Origin: Baekduia alba
GTDB lineage: Bacteria > Actinomycetota > Thermoleophilia > Solirubrobacterales > Solirubrobacteraceae
Assembly (NCBI RefSeq): GCF_028416635.1
Contig: NZ_CP114013.1
Location: 2,480,001 to 2,544,000, forward strand
Direction of reading: 5' to 3'
DNA: 64,000 nucleotides
Shown here: positions 1 to 8,397 of the stretch, piece by piece
Layout: each line of letters opens with the position of its first letter
Position numbering within the stretch: position 1 is the first letter of the stretch
Program-made: the position numbers and the translations under genes
Notes under the pieces: generated by a model
What the model saw: only the letters and a program-made list of their open reading frames with translations
What the model was told of the DNA's origin: nothing
The model's database searches: none

Positions 1-1
1 C

Positions 2-193
2 GTCGAGGTCGCCGCCGAGGAGCAGCTGCTCCTGGACGAGTTCCGGCGCCAGCTCGACGAGGGTATGTGGGCCGCCGTCCCGACCACCTCCGAGGCCGGC
101 CGCCGCGAGGCCCAGATGGTCAAGGCCTTCGGCGACATCCCGCGCGACGCCGATCGCGTGATCTTCTTCCCGCGCGCCGCCGGCGGACGGTAG
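2..193 (+). CDS. C-terminal fragment of an unidentified protein
   Basis: An open frame enters from the left edge and ends at TAG 191-193, giving about 63 codons. The visible tail is acidic and Glu/Arg-rich, then ends in a hydrophobic stretch and Gly-Gly-Arg. The codon pattern (G/C in third positions) matches the neighbouring genes, so it is very probably the 3' end of a real gene. No start codon or family motif lies inside the window and I do not recognise the product. Confidence 0.55.
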   Translation, partial: VEVAAEEQLLLDEFRRQLDEGMWAAVPTTSEAGRREAQMVKAFGDIPRDADRVIFFPRAAGGR

Positions 194-215
194 CCCGACC
201 CGACCCGACGCAGCC

Positions 216-836
216 ATGGTCCTCGCCCTCAGCGCCACCCTCATCGTCATCGTGGCCCTGCTGTGGGAGGTCGCGGCACCCCGCGTCGTGGAGACCTACC
301 GGCGCCACAAGGCACGCCGCGCGCTCGTCCCGGTCGACGTCTACGACCCCGGCCGCGAGCGCCGCGCCGAGCAGCGCGCCCGCCAGCTGCTGCGCTCCTG
401 CGTCAACGACGAGGAGTGGGAGATGTACCGCGAGCTCGGCTTCATCCGGGTCTGGGGCGCGCTCGCGTCCGGCCCCGAGCAGGGCGGGACGCAGGCCACG
501 CGCGCCGGTGCGCCGTACGCCTACATCATCTACCCGCACAAGCCGGTCGTCGCCTACCTGCCGCAGACCCGCGAGCTGCTGGCCGAGTACTGCGTGGCCT
601 TCCCGGACGAGACGCGCCCCTACGGCTCGGCGCGCCTGCCGGACTCCGACGACGCGCTGGCCAAGTGGATGGCCTTGACTGGCGACGAGCGCCACCTCGT
701 CTCCCAGGCCAACATGCACCTGCCCGGGCGCCAGATCGACCCCAAGCAGGTCCGCCGCGACCTGTGGCGCCTGACGCAGTGGGAGCAGTCCCGCCTGCGC
801 CGCCTGGCGCGCGAGCAGCGCACCCCCGCGCCCTAG
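216..836 (+). CDS. Hypothetical single-span membrane-anchored protein
   Basis: A 206-codon frame begins with ATG 216. Residues 1-20 form a hydrophobic helix (Leu/Ile/Val/Ala) followed by an Arg/Lys-rich stretch, as expected for an N-terminal membrane anchor with the rest in the cytoplasm. The remaining 180 residues are soluble, with a Tyr-rich segment near 105-115 and a basic helical tail. I recognise no enzyme motif. It lies between the unknown gene tail and ilvD, both in the same direction, and codon usage is typical of the window. Function unknown. Confidence 0.75.
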   Translation: MVLALSATLIVIVALLWEVAAPRVVETYRRHKARRALVPVDVYDPGRERRAEQRARQLLRSCVNDEEWEMYRELGFIRVWGALASGPEQGGTQATRAGAPYAYIIYPHKPVVAYLPQTRELLAEYCVAFPDETRPYGSARLPDSDDALAKWMALTGDERHLVSQANMHLPGRQIDPKQVRRDLWRLTQWEQSRLRRLAREQRTPAP

Positions 837-880
837 CCGCCGCGGCGCGGCGAGCGGGCGAGAACCCGCCGCCCCGCGGG

Positions 881-886
881 TAGGGT
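881..886 (+). promoter_or_regulatory. -10 box TAGGGT of ilvD (leaderless type)
   Basis: TAGGGT fits the actinobacterial TANNNT -10 form and ends 7 nt before the ATG at 894, so transcription should start at or next to the start codon. No clear Shine-Dalgarno sequence is present. Confidence 0.6.
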
Positions 887-893
887 CGGGCTC

Positions 894-2582
894 ATGAGCG
901 CCACGACCGACTTCGACCTCAAGCACAAGTCCCGGGCCCTCACCGACGGCCCGCAGCGGGCCGCCGCGCGCGCCTACCTCAAGGGCATCGGCTACTCCGA
1001 CGAGGACCTCGCCAAGCCGATCGTCGGCGTCGCGAACACGTGGATCGAGACGATGCCGTGCAACTTCCACCTGCGCGCGCTGGCCAAGCACGTCAAGGAC
1101 GGGATCCGCGCGGCGGGCGCGACGCCGATGGAGCTCAACACCATCGCCATCTCCGACGGCATCACGATGGGCACCTCGGGGATGAAGACGAGCCTCGTCT
1201 CCCGCGAGGTGATCGCCGACTCGATCGAGCTCGTCGCCCGCGGCCACCTCTTCGACGCCGTCATCGCCCTGAGCGGCTGCGACAAGACGATCCCCGGGAC
1301 CGTGATGGCGCTCGCGCGCCTGGACCTGCCGAGCGTCATGGTCTACGGCGGCTCGATCCGCCCCGGCACGTTCGAGGGCCGCGACGTCACGATCATGGAC
1401 GTCTTCGAGGCCGTCGGCGCGCACGCGTCGGGCCGCATGACGGACGCCCAGCTGAACGAGCTCGAGGGCGTCGCGAGCCCGGGCGCCGGCGCCTGCGGCG
1501 GCCAGTTCACGGCCAATACCATGGCCATGGCCTTCGAGGTGCTGGGCATCAGCCCGGCCGGCAGCGCGATGGTCCCGGCCGAGCACAAGGCCAAGCGCGA
1601 GGTCGCGTTCGAGGCCGGCCGGCTCGTGGTCGACGTTCTGCGCCGCGGCGTCACCGCCCGCCAGATCATCACCAAGCCCGCGTTGGAGAACGCGATCGCC
1701 GCGGTCGCGACCTCCGGCGGCTCGACCAACGCCGTCCTGCACCTGCTGGCCGTCGCCAAGGAGGCGGGGATCGCGCTCAGCATCGACGAGTTCGACGCGA
1801 TCTCCACCGCCACGCCGCTGCTGTGCGACCTCAAGCCGGGCGGCGCCTACAACGCCGTGGACCTCTTCGCGGCCGGCGGCGTGCCGCTCGTGATGGCGCG
1901 CCTCAGCGCCATGGGGCGCCTGCACCGCGACGCGATCACCGTCACCGGCCAGACCGTGGGGGAGATCGCCGACGCCGCGACCGAGACCCCGGGCCAGCCG
2001 GTCGTCAAGCCGCTCGACGACCCGATCAAGCCCACCGGCGGCCTCGCGATCCTGCGCGGGAACCTCGCGCCGGAGGGCTGCGTCGTCAAGCTCGCCGGCC
2101 ACGAGCGCCGCTACCACCAGGGCCCGGCGCGCGTCTTCGACGGCGAGGAGGCCGCGATGGCGGCGGTCATGACCAACACCATCGCCAAGGGCGACGTGGT
2201 CGTCATCCGCAACGAGGGCCCTGCCGGCGGGCCCGGCATGCGCGAGATGCTCGCCGTCACCGCCGCGCTCAACGGCGCCGGGCTGGGGGAGGACGTCGCG
2301 CTGCTCACCGACGGCCGCTTCTCCGGCGCGACGCACGGCTTCATGGGCGGCCACGTCGCGCCCGAGGCCGCGCGCGGCGGCCCGATCGCCGCGGTCCGCG
2401 ACGGCGACGTCGTCACGATCGACGTGGACGACAAGGTCATCGACGTCGCCCTCGACGCCGCCGAGATCGCCCTTCGCGTCGCGGCCTACGCGCCCCCGGT
2501 CAGCCCGGACGCGACCGGCGTCCTGGCCAAGTACGCACGGCTGGTGTCGAGCGCGAGCGAGGGCGCCGTCACGGTTGGATGA
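894..2582 (+). CDS. ilvD: Dihydroxy-acid dehydratase
   Basis: IlvD dehydrates dihydroxy acids to 2-keto acids in valine, isoleucine and leucine synthesis, using an iron-sulfur cluster in the cytoplasm. The 562-residue length is normal for the family. Three cysteines in family-typical contexts are visible: Cys56 (PCNFH), Cys129 (GCDKTIPG) and Cys201 (GACGGQF); three such cysteines suggest a [2Fe-2S] enzyme. The C-terminal region has the expected GPxGxPGM-like and TDGRFSG motifs. The ATG at 894 sits 7 nt after a -10 box. The 3' end overlaps the convergent VOC gene by 14 nt. No other branched-chain gene is in the window. Confidence 0.96.
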   Translation: MSATTDFDLKHKSRALTDGPQRAAARAYLKGIGYSDEDLAKPIVGVANTWIETMPCNFHLRALAKHVKDGIRAAGATPMELNTIAISDGITMGTSGMKTSLVSREVIADSIELVARGHLFDAVIALSGCDKTIPGTVMALARLDLPSVMVYGGSIRPGTFEGRDVTIMDVFEAVGAHASGRMTDAQLNELEGVASPGAGACGGQFTANTMAMAFEVLGISPAGSAMVPAEHKAKREVAFEAGRLVVDVLRRGVTARQIITKPALENAIAAVATSGGSTNAVLHLLAVAKEAGIALSIDEFDAISTATPLLCDLKPGGAYNAVDLFAAGGVPLVMARLSAMGRLHRDAITVTGQTVGEIADAATETPGQPVVKPLDDPIKPTGGLAILRGNLAPEGCVVKLAGHERRYHQGPARVFDGEEAAMAAVMTNTIAKGDVVVIRNEGPAGGPGMREMLAVTAALNGAGLGEDVALLTDGRFSGATHGFMGGHVAPEAARGGPIAAVRDGDVVTIDVDDKVIDVALDAAEIALRVAAYAPPVSPDATGVLAKYARLVSSASEGAVTVG

Positions 2583-2979
2583 CCAGCAGCGCGTTGCCGT
2601 CCGGGTCGCGCAGCCCGAACATCGCGGGCGTCGGCCCGACGACGTCGGCCGAGCCCACGCGGATCGCGACGTCGCCGCCGGGCCGCGCGACGACCGCGTC
2701 GACGTCGGCGCCCGCGGCGCGCAGCGACGCGTGCAGCGCGCCGAGGTCGCCGGCCGTCACGATCAGCCCCGTGTCGACCCCGACGGCGCTGGCCTCGGCG
2801 ACGCCCGACAGCGCGATCCCGCACACCCCGTCCGGCGGGAACAGCTCGACCCACCGCGCCCCGTCGCCGAACAGGAAGTCCGCGCGCTGCTCGAAGCCCA
2901 GCGCCGCGTAGAACGCGATCGAGCGGTCGTGGTCGGTCGACGGGACCAGCACCAGGTGGATGCGGCCAACAGCGCTCAT
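2569..2979 (-). CDS. VOC/glyoxalase superfamily protein
   Basis: About 136 residues with the paired beta-alpha-beta-beta-beta pattern of vicinal oxygen chelate proteins: an N-terminal [21 protein letters not shown] segment shortened here to the conserved '[10 protein letters not shown]' and a C-terminal '[15 protein letters not shown]'. Such proteins bind a metal or small ligand; substrates vary widely (glyoxalase, bleomycin resistance and others), so none is assigned. I start it at ATG 2979 rather than the upstream in-frame ATG at 3012, because homologues begin just before the first strand. Its 3' end overlaps ilvD by 14 nt, tail to tail. Confidence 0.8.
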   Translation of the reverse strand: MSAVGRIHLVLVPSTDHDRSIAFYAALGFEQRADFLFGDGARWVELFPPDGVCGIALSGVAEASAVGVDTGLIVTAGDLGALHASLRAAGADVDAVVARPGGDVAIRVGSADVVGPTPAMFGLRDPDGNALLVIQP

Positions 2980-3024
2980 GCACCTATGCCCCGCGCCGGG
3001 CGCCGAACTCACCGGCGGACCGTC

Positions 3025-3963
3025 CTACTCGCGCAGGAACGCCTCGACCAGCGCGTTGAACGCCGCCGGGCGCTCGAACATCGCCACGTGCCCCGTGTCC
3101 TCGTACACCACGACCCGCGCGTCCGGGATCAGCTCGCCGAACATCCACGCGTCGCGGACCGGCACGAGCGGGTCGTCCTCGCCCCAGACCACGAGCGTCG
3201 GCGCCGCGATCTCGGGCAGCCGCTCGCGGATCGGGTAGTCGGTCAGCGCGTCGAACGCGTCGACGAACCCCGGCTTGCCGGAGCCGCGCAGCTGCTCGGC
3301 CACGAGCGCCGCCGGGAGCCGGTCGCCGTGCGCGGTGACGATCTTCATCATGGCCTTGCGTGATCGCGGCCGCCGCGCCAGCTCGTCGGACTGCGAGGCC
3401 AGCCACGCCGTCCCCATCCCCAGCGCGCGCGACAGCGGCTTGACCGCCCGGAACAGCCCGCGCTGGGACTCGACCGTCAGCCCGGCCGCGCTGACGAGCA
3501 CCAGCCGCTCGACCGTGGTCGAGAACGCGATCGCCAGCTCCAGCCCGATGAAGCCGCCCATCGAGTTGCCGATCACGATCGCGCGCGTCACGCCCAAGAC
3601 GCGCAGCAGCTCGTCCACCCACGCCGCGCAGCGGGAGATCGTGAACGTCTCCGCCGGCATCGGCGAGGCCCCGAAGCCGGGCAGGTCCATCGCGATGCAG
3701 CGGTAGCCCGCCGCCGCGAAGAACGGCAGGTTCTCCAGCCAGTTCGGCCACGAGCCGCTGAGCCCGTGGATGAAGACGATCGTCCCCTGGGCGGGTCCGG
3801 CGTCTGCCCCCGGACCGATGTCGATGACGTTGATCGGGCGCCCCGCGACGTTCACCCAGCGCTGATGCGCGCGCCAGTCGACGTCCAGCCAGGCGCTCCG
3901 ACCCACCGGTCCGTACAGCTCGACCGCGACGGTGTCGCGGTCGGCATTCAAAACGCTGGCCAT
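3025..3963 (-). CDS. Alpha/beta-fold hydrolase
   Basis: A 312-residue cytoplasmic hydrolase. The oxyanion motif FIHGLSGSW, the nucleophile elbow GNSMGG (Ser near residue 135), the acid residue in GEDDPL and the catalytic His in DTGHVA complete a Ser-Asp-His triad. A small helical lid lies between the elbow and the acid. The substrate cannot be read from sequence; esters, epoxides or C-C bonds are possible in this fold. I chose ATG 3963, since it sits 6 nt after a TATCGT -10 box; an in-frame upstream ATG at 4014 would add 17 unlikely residues. The HAD gene lies divergently 53 nt away. Confidence 0.87.
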   Translation of the reverse strand: MASVLNADRDTVAVELYGPVGRSAWLDVDWRAHQRWVNVAGRPINVIDIGPGADAGPAQGTIVFIHGLSGSWPNWLENLPFFAAAGYRCIAMDLPGFGASPMPAETFTISRCAAWVDELLRVLGVTRAIVIGNSMGGFIGLELAIAFSTTVERLVLVSAAGLTVESQRGLFRAVKPLSRALGMGTAWLASQSDELARRPRSRKAMMKIVTAHGDRLPAALVAEQLRGSGKPGFVDAFDALTDYPIRERLPEIAAPTLVVWGEDDPLVPVRDAWMFGELIPDARVVVYEDTGHVAMFERPAAFNALVEAFLRE

Positions 3964-3969
3964 GGCCCT

Positions 3970-3975
3970 ACGATA
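3970..3975 (-). promoter_or_regulatory. -10 box TATCGT of the alpha/beta hydrolase gene
   Basis: On the minus strand TATCGT ends 6 nt before ATG 3963, the same leaderless spacing seen at many genes in this window. Confidence 0.5.
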
Positions 3976-4016
3976 AGTGGCGCGGGCCGACAGGGGAGCG
4001 GTCGCGCGGGTCAACC

Positions 4017-4586
4017 ATGCGCATCGCCATCGACATCGATTCCACGCTCCACCACTACTGGGACGTCCTGTCGGACGCCGCCCACCGCCGCTTCGGCATC
4101 GACCTGCCCTACGAGGATCAGTTCGACTGGGGCATCACCCGCCTCAAGCCCGAGCAGCTGAAGTGCTGCATCGACGAGACCCACTGCGACAAGACGATCC
4201 GCGCGGGCCGCCCCTACCCGGGCGCCGTCGAGGCCGTCAACGCGTGGGCCGCCGCCGGCCACTTCATCCACGTCACCAGCCACCGCGCGACCACGTCGCA
4301 CGCCGCGACCGCCGAGTGGCTGGACGCCATCGGCCTGCGCTTCGACGAGCTCTACTGCTCCTACGACAAGGTCGCCCGGTGCGAGGCGATCCGGATCGAC
4401 CTCCTGATCGACGACAGCCCGACGAACATCCAGCGCGCGCTTGACGCCGGCATCGCGGTCGCCACGATCGAGCACCCCTGGAACCAGGACGTCTGCGAGA
4501 CCGAGGACGTCGTCTGCGCCACCGATTGGCCCACGCTGGCCGCCAAGCTGGCGCCGATCGTGTTGGCCAAGCACACAATGGCCTAG
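4017..4586 (+). CDS. HAD-superfamily 5'-nucleotidase-like phosphatase
   Basis: A 189-residue protein with the full set of HAD motifs: motif I DIDST at residues 5-9 (nucleophile Asp5, acid/base Asp7), motif II with Thr/Ser in HVTSHR, a Lys in YDKVARCE and motif IV LIDDSPTN. The order and length resemble 5'(3')-deoxyribonucleotidase (NT5C type) proteins, so a nucleotide monophosphatase role is likely. The enrichment in Cys (five in a soluble protein of this size) is unusual for this genome. It is followed by a short hairpin at 4591-4605 and then by the acyltransferase gene. Confidence 0.8.
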   Translation: MRIAIDIDSTLHHYWDVLSDAAHRRFGIDLPYEDQFDWGITRLKPEQLKCCIDETHCDKTIRAGRPYPGAVEAVNAWAAAGHFIHVTSHRATTSHAATAEWLDAIGLRFDELYCSYDKVARCEAIRIDLLIDDSPTNIQRALDAGIAVATIEHPWNQDVCETEDVVCATDWPTLAAKLAPIVLAKHTMA

Positions 4587-4590
4587 GCAC

Positions 4591-4605
4591 CGTCGCTTCG
4601 CGACG
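4591..4605 (+). terminator. Small perfect hairpin after the HAD gene
   Basis: CGTCGC at 4591-4596 pairs with GCGACG at 4600-4605 around a TTC loop, 4 nt after the stop codon. There is no T-run, so it may only be an mRNA 3' stabiliser or weak terminator. Confidence 0.35.
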
Positions 4606-4630
4606 CGCCGCCTGGGAGACTCCGGGGCGG

Positions 4631-5593
4631 ATGGCCGACGAGACCCGCAGCACCCTTCGCCAGGGCGACCGCGAGGCCGCGGGCGTCGACGAGGACGACC
4701 GGCTCGCGCTGGTCGACGACGCGGCCCGCAGCGGCGCCGGCGGCGCTGACGTCGCCACGCGCGACGAGCCCGACCTGCGCCGGTACCTCGCCCCGATCGA
4801 GGCCGACCGGCAGGTCACCGACTGGGGCCGCAGCGAGCGCGTCGAGGGCTTCTTCGACCGGACGCTCGTCGACTTCTACTACAACCTGTGGTTCCGCTGC
4901 GAGGTCGAGGGCATCGAGCACGTGCCGGCCGAGGGCGGCGCCCTGCTCGTCTCCAACCACTCCGGCGCGCTGCCGCCCGACGCGCCGATGATCGCCAAGG
5001 CGATCAAGGAGGAGCATGCGCAGCCGCGCCCATTGCACCTCACGGTTGAGCATTTCTTCAAGGGCTATCCCGGGCTGAGCATGCTGCTCCCGAAGATCGG
5101 CGGCGTGCCCGCGCACCCAGCCAACGTGCACCGCCTGCTGGCCGACGAGCAGCAGCTGGTCCTGGTCTTCCCGGAGGGCCGCAAGGGGACCGAGAAGCTC
5201 TACAAGGACCGCTACCGCCTGCGGCGCTTCGGCCGCGGCGGCTTCGTCGAGGCCGCGATGCGCGCCCGCGCGCCGATCGTCCCGATCGCGCTGGTCGGCG
5301 CCGAGGAGGCGATGCCGGTCTTCGCGCAGCTCGGCGCGCTGCAGAAGCTGACCGGCCTCATCTACTTCCCGATCACGCCGACCTTCCCGCACTTCGGGCT
5401 CTTCGGCGTGCTCGGCTACCTGCCCGCGAAGTTCAAGATCCGCTTCCTGGCGCCGGTCCCGACCGACGACCTCGGCGACGAGCCGTGGGAGGACCAGGCG
5501 CTGGTGCAGACGATCGCGCACGACATCCGCGCGACGATCCAGGACGAGCTGCTCGACATGGTCGCCAAGCGCAAGTCGGTGTGGTTCGGATGA
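4631..5593 (+). CDS. Lysophospholipid acyltransferase family protein (PlsC/MGAT-like)
   Basis: A 320-residue acyl transferase. It carries NHSGALPPD, the NHSG..PxD variant of the acyltransferase HX4D motif found in MGAT-like members, and the acceptor motif FPEGRKGTEK. It probably transfers an acyl chain to a lysophospholipid or glycerol backbone at the inner membrane face; the exact acceptor is unknown. The first 60 residues are acidic and disordered-looking. I start at ATG 4631, since the upstream in-frame ATG at 4526 lies inside the HAD gene. The stop overlaps the SDR start (ATGA), so the two are co-translated. A comparable acyltransferase/epimerase pair occurs in mycobacteria, as I recall it. 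Confidence 0.85.
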   Translation: MADETRSTLRQGDREAAGVDEDDRLALVDDAARSGAGGADVATRDEPDLRRYLAPIEADRQVTDWGRSERVEGFFDRTLVDFYYNLWFRCEVEGIEHVPAEGGALLVSNHSGALPPDAPMIAKAIKEEHAQPRPLHLTVEHFFKGYPGLSMLLPKIGGVPAHPANVHRLLADEQQLVLVFPEGRKGTEKLYKDRYRLRRFGRGGFVEAAMRARAPIVPIALVGAEEAMPVFAQLGALQKLTGLIYFPITPTFPHFGLFGVLGYLPAKFKIRFLAPVPTDDLGDEPWEDQALVQTIAHDIRATIQDELLDMVAKRKSVWFG

Positions 5594-6963
5594 CCGCGTC
5601 GCGCCGCATCCTCATCACGGGCCTGTCGACCTACTGGGGCGGCCGCCTCGCGCAGGCGCTGGAGCGCAACCCGGAGATCGAGACGGTCATCGGGATCGAC
5701 CGCACGCCGCCGAAGCTCGCGTTGGAGCGCACGGAGTTCGTGCAGGTGTCCGACGCGCACTCGCTCATCCGCCGGATCGTCGACGCCGCCGAGATCGACA
5801 CGATCGTCGACACGCGCCTGGTCGTCGACTCGATCGTCACGTCGCGCGCCCGCGCGCACGAGAACAACGTCATCGGCACGATGAACGTCCTCGCCGCGGC
5901 CGGCGGGGTGGGTGGGTCCGCATCCCCCGTGCGCAAGCTGGTGTTCAAGTCCTCGGCCCGCTACTACGGCGCCGAGCAGGACGACCCGGCGTTTTTCACC
6001 GAGGACATGCGCCGCCCGCACCCGCCGCGCACGCCGATCGAGCGAGACATCGCCGAGGCCGAGGCCAACGTCCGCGACTTCCGCCACAAGAACCCGGACA
6101 CGACCGTCACCGTCCTGCGCTTCGCCAACGCGCTGGGCCCGGACCTGAAGACGTCGTGGCAGACGTTCCTGGCGCTGCCGGCGATCCCGACGATCCTCGG
6201 CTTCGACCCGCGCGTGCAGTTCATCCACGAGGACGACATGGCCAACTGCCTCGAGCACGCGGTCGCCTACGACCTCGACGGCACGTTCAACTGCGCGGCC
6301 GACGGCGTCCTGGTCCTCAGCGAGGTCGTCGACCTGCTCGGCAAGGCCATGCTGCCGATCCTGCCGCCGTGGGGCACGGGCCTGGCGACATCGGTGGCCC
6401 GCCGCGCCGGCGTGCCGATCCAGGCCGAGATGCTGCCCCAGCTGCGCTTCGGCCGGGCGCTGGACAACCGCCGCTACAAGGCGACCGGCTTCGTCTACCA
6501 GCACACGACCCGCGAGGCCGTCCTGAAGCTGCGCGAGCAGCAGCGGCTGGAGCCGATCCTGCGCGGCGCGACCGGCTCGAGCTACCGCTACGAGTCGGCC
6601 GTCGAGGAGTTCCTGCGCTTCAGCCCGAGCGTGCACAAGGCCAACGCGCGGCCGGCGATCGCGCCGGCCAACAGCGCTCCGCGATCCCGCCTCGGGGGCG
6701 CTCAGCCGAAGTTGGCGCACGAGGCGGGTTCGCCAAGCGCCAGGTTGGCGACCGCGCAGCAGGTCGGCGCGGCCGACGTGCCGGCCCCGGCGGACACGCC
6801 GTACGCCTCGCTTCCGGCGCGCGAGATCCTCTCCGTCCTGCCGTCGCTGACCCAGGAAGACCTGCAGAAGCTGCGCGATCACGAGGTCGCCAACGCGAAC
6901 CGCACGACGGTGCTCAGCGGGATCGACCGGCTCCTCGACGCCTCCGAAGCGTCCGCGCGCTGA
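5590..6963 (+). CDS. NAD-dependent epimerase/dehydratase (extended SDR)
   Basis: A 457-residue protein with an N-terminal Rossmann fold: the nucleotide loop ITGLSTYWGG is a shifted variant of TGxxGxxG. A KLVFKSSARYYG segment stands where the catalytic Ser/Tyr-x3-Lys region is expected, but the YxxxK motif is not plain, so catalysis may be altered. A C-terminal extension (about residues 360-457) contains a low-complexity linker and an amphipathic helical domain 'SVLPSLTQEDLQKLRDHE'. It starts at ATG 5590, overlapping the acyltransferase stop, so both should act in one lipid or envelope pathway. The linker is encoded by a palindromic DNA stretch (6686-6728). Confidence 0.85.
   Translation: MTASRRILITGLSTYWGGRLAQALERNPEIETVIGIDRTPPKLALERTEFVQVSDAHSLIRRIVDAAEIDTIVDTRLVVDSIVTSRARAHENNVIGTMNVLAAAGGVGGSASPVRKLVFKSSARYYGAEQDDPAFFTEDMRRPHPPRTPIERDIAEAEANVRDFRHKNPDTTVTVLRFANALGPDLKTSWQTFLALPAIPTILGFDPRVQFIHEDDMANCLEHAVAYDLDGTFNCAADGVLVLSEVVDLLGKAMLPILPPWGTGLATSVARRAGVPIQAEMLPQLRFGRALDNRRYKATGFVYQHTTREAVLKLREQQRLEPILRGATGSSYRYESAVEEFLRFSPSVHKANARPAIAPANSAPRSRLGGAQPKLAHEAGSPSARLATAQQVGAADVPAPADTPYASLPAREILSVLPSLTQEDLQKLRDHEVANANRTTVLSGIDRLLDASEASAR
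6686..6728 (+). repeat. Inverted repeat inside the SDR coding sequence
   Basis: CCCGCCTCG (6686-6694) is matched by CGAGGCGGG (6720-6728). Just downstream, CGCCAA and TTGGCG flank 8 nt at about 6731-6750. The DNA encodes a Ser/Ala/Pro-rich linker between the catalytic and C-terminal parts. Confidence 0.5.
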
Positions 6964-7018
6964 CACCCCACGAGGGGAAGCACCGCTTGCAGGGGTTTCG
7001 AGTCGCCGGAGGAGCGTC

Positions 7019-7024
7019 TACCCT
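7019..7024 (+). promoter_or_regulatory. -10 box TACCCT of the L,D-transpeptidase gene
   Basis: TACCCT lies 35 nt before the TTG start at 7060, giving a short leader of about 28 nt. No convincing -35 was found. Confidence 0.45.
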
Positions 7025-7059
7025 GGACGCCTCCTTCGGTTCCTCCGTTCTCCTCACCG

Positions 7060-8109
7060 TTGCCCACTCGCCTCGTCATCGCCGTGACCGCCTTCCTGGC
7101 GGCCCTTGTCGCCGCTGCTGCCGCGGTCGTCATCTACGACCACGGCCAGGAGGACAAGATCGGCAAGGGCGTGACGATCGGCGGGGTGGACGTGAGCGGG
7201 ATGAAGCGCGACGCGGCCGAGGCCAAGCTGCGGCGCGAGATCCTCGATCCGCTCAACCAGACGGTCACCGTCGACCACGGCAACCAGCGCTGGAGCCTGA
7301 GCGCGCGCGAGGCGAAGGTGGCGACGAACCTCGACGCGACGGTCGAGGACGCGCTGGAGCGCAGCCGCGAGGGCAACATCGTCAAGCGGACCTGGCGCGG
7401 CGTGACGGGCGAGCAGCTCGACGCGAAGATCCAGCCCGAGGTCACCTACTCCGACGCGGCGATCGTCCGCATGCTCGACCGCGTGCGCAAGTCGGTCAAC
7501 CGCCCGTCGATGAACGCGACGATCAAGTTCACCGTCGGCGGCCCGCAGACGACGCCGTCGCACGAGGGCCTGGCCGTGGACGCCACGGCGCTGCACCGCA
7601 AGATCAAGGCCGCGCTCGTCTCGCCGCAGGCCGAGCGCAGGTTCAGCGCGACGACCGCGCACGTCAAGCCGAAGGTCTCGACCGACGACATCGTCAACCA
7701 GAACGCGACGACGCTCGTCGTCAACCGCGAGGCGTTCAAGCTCACGGTCTTCAAGAACCTCAAGGCGGTCAAGAGCTACTCGGTCGCCATCGGCGCCGTC
7801 GGCCTCGACACGCCCGCCGGGCTGTACCACATCCAGAACAAGGCGGTCGACCCCGCCTGGACCAAGCCCTACTCGGACTGGGTGCCCAAGGACCAGCAGG
7901 GCAAGGTCGTGCCGGGCGGCACCGCGGAGAACCCGCTCAAGGCCCGCTGGCTCGGCATCTTCGCCGGCGCCGGGATCCACGGCGTCGACCCCTCCGAGTA
8001 CGGCTCGATCGGGCACGCCGCCTCGCACGGCTGCGTACGGATGCGCATCGACGACGTCGAGGACCTTTACCCGCGGGTCCCGGTCGGCGCGCCGATCTTC
8101 ATCGCCTAG
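7060..8109 (+). CDS. L,D-transpeptidase (YkuD domain) with peptidoglycan-binding-like N-terminus
   Basis: A 349-residue exported enzyme that forms 3-3 cross-links in peptidoglycan. Residues 1-24 form a signal anchor. A region at about 25-215 resembles the PG_binding_4 domain often found upstream of YkuD. The YkuD domain fills the C-terminus, with the catalytic set IHGV...GSIGHAASHGCVRM, in which the Cys is the nucleophile and the His residues assist. The start is TTG at 7060, the only plausible start before the signal sequence. Its stop codon shares a CTAG tetranucleotide with the stop of the convergent small gene. Confidence 0.93.
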   Translation: MPTRLVIAVTAFLAALVAAAAAVVIYDHGQEDKIGKGVTIGGVDVSGMKRDAAEAKLRREILDPLNQTVTVDHGNQRWSLSAREAKVATNLDATVEDALERSREGNIVKRTWRGVTGEQLDAKIQPEVTYSDAAIVRMLDRVRKSVNRPSMNATIKFTVGGPQTTPSHEGLAVDATALHRKIKAALVSPQAERRFSATTAHVKPKVSTDDIVNQNATTLVVNREAFKLTVFKNLKAVKSYSVAIGAVGLDTPAGLYHIQNKAVDPAWTKPYSDWVPKDQQGKVVPGGTAENPLKARWLGIFAGAGIHGVDPSEYGSIGHAASHGCVRMRIDDVEDLYPRVPVGAPIFIA

Positions 8110-8396
8110 CTGGCTTGCAGGTCGACTTCGCGGATCTGATCCATCCCGACCTCCTCCCAGCCTTGGGCCAGGAGGGAGGCATGGTGGTCGGAGTGGCGAA
8201 AGACGAGCGTGCCGATGAAGATCCCGTGCGTCTGCTTCCGCATCGCCGCGTACCACATGGTCGACGCGTCGCCGTCACCCCGCATCCGATGCCAGGGGCG
8301 GGGCGGCAGGTCGTCGCGCGGCGAGATGCCCGCGTCCATGAGCTGCTGATGCGTCGCGATCCGACCGTCGTTGGTGTCGATGAAGAAGAGGCCCAC
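8106..8396 (-). CDS. Small hypothetical protein (96 aa), GTG start
   Basis: The frame encodes 96 residues from GTG 8396, with no membrane segment and no motif I recognise; it is rich in His, Met and Trp for its size. The start choice rests on a TATCCT -10 box 8 nt upstream; a longer frame to 8492 would run over xerD. Start and stop are both tightly packed: its GTG is 1 nt from a possible GTG start of xerD on the other strand, and its TAG is built from the same CTAG as the L,D-transpeptidase stop. Confidence 0.6.
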   Translation of the reverse strand: MGLFFIDTNDGRIATHQQLMDAGISPRDDLPPRPWHRMRGDGDASTMWYAAMRKQTHGIFIGTLVFRHSDHHASLLAQGWEEVGMDQIREVDLQAS

Positions 8397-8397
8397 G

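Noticed and set aside
2977-2990. Leaderless -10 box before the VOC gene at 2979
   Set aside because: ATAGGTG lies only 2-3 nt before the ATG and does not fit TANNNT with the usual gap.
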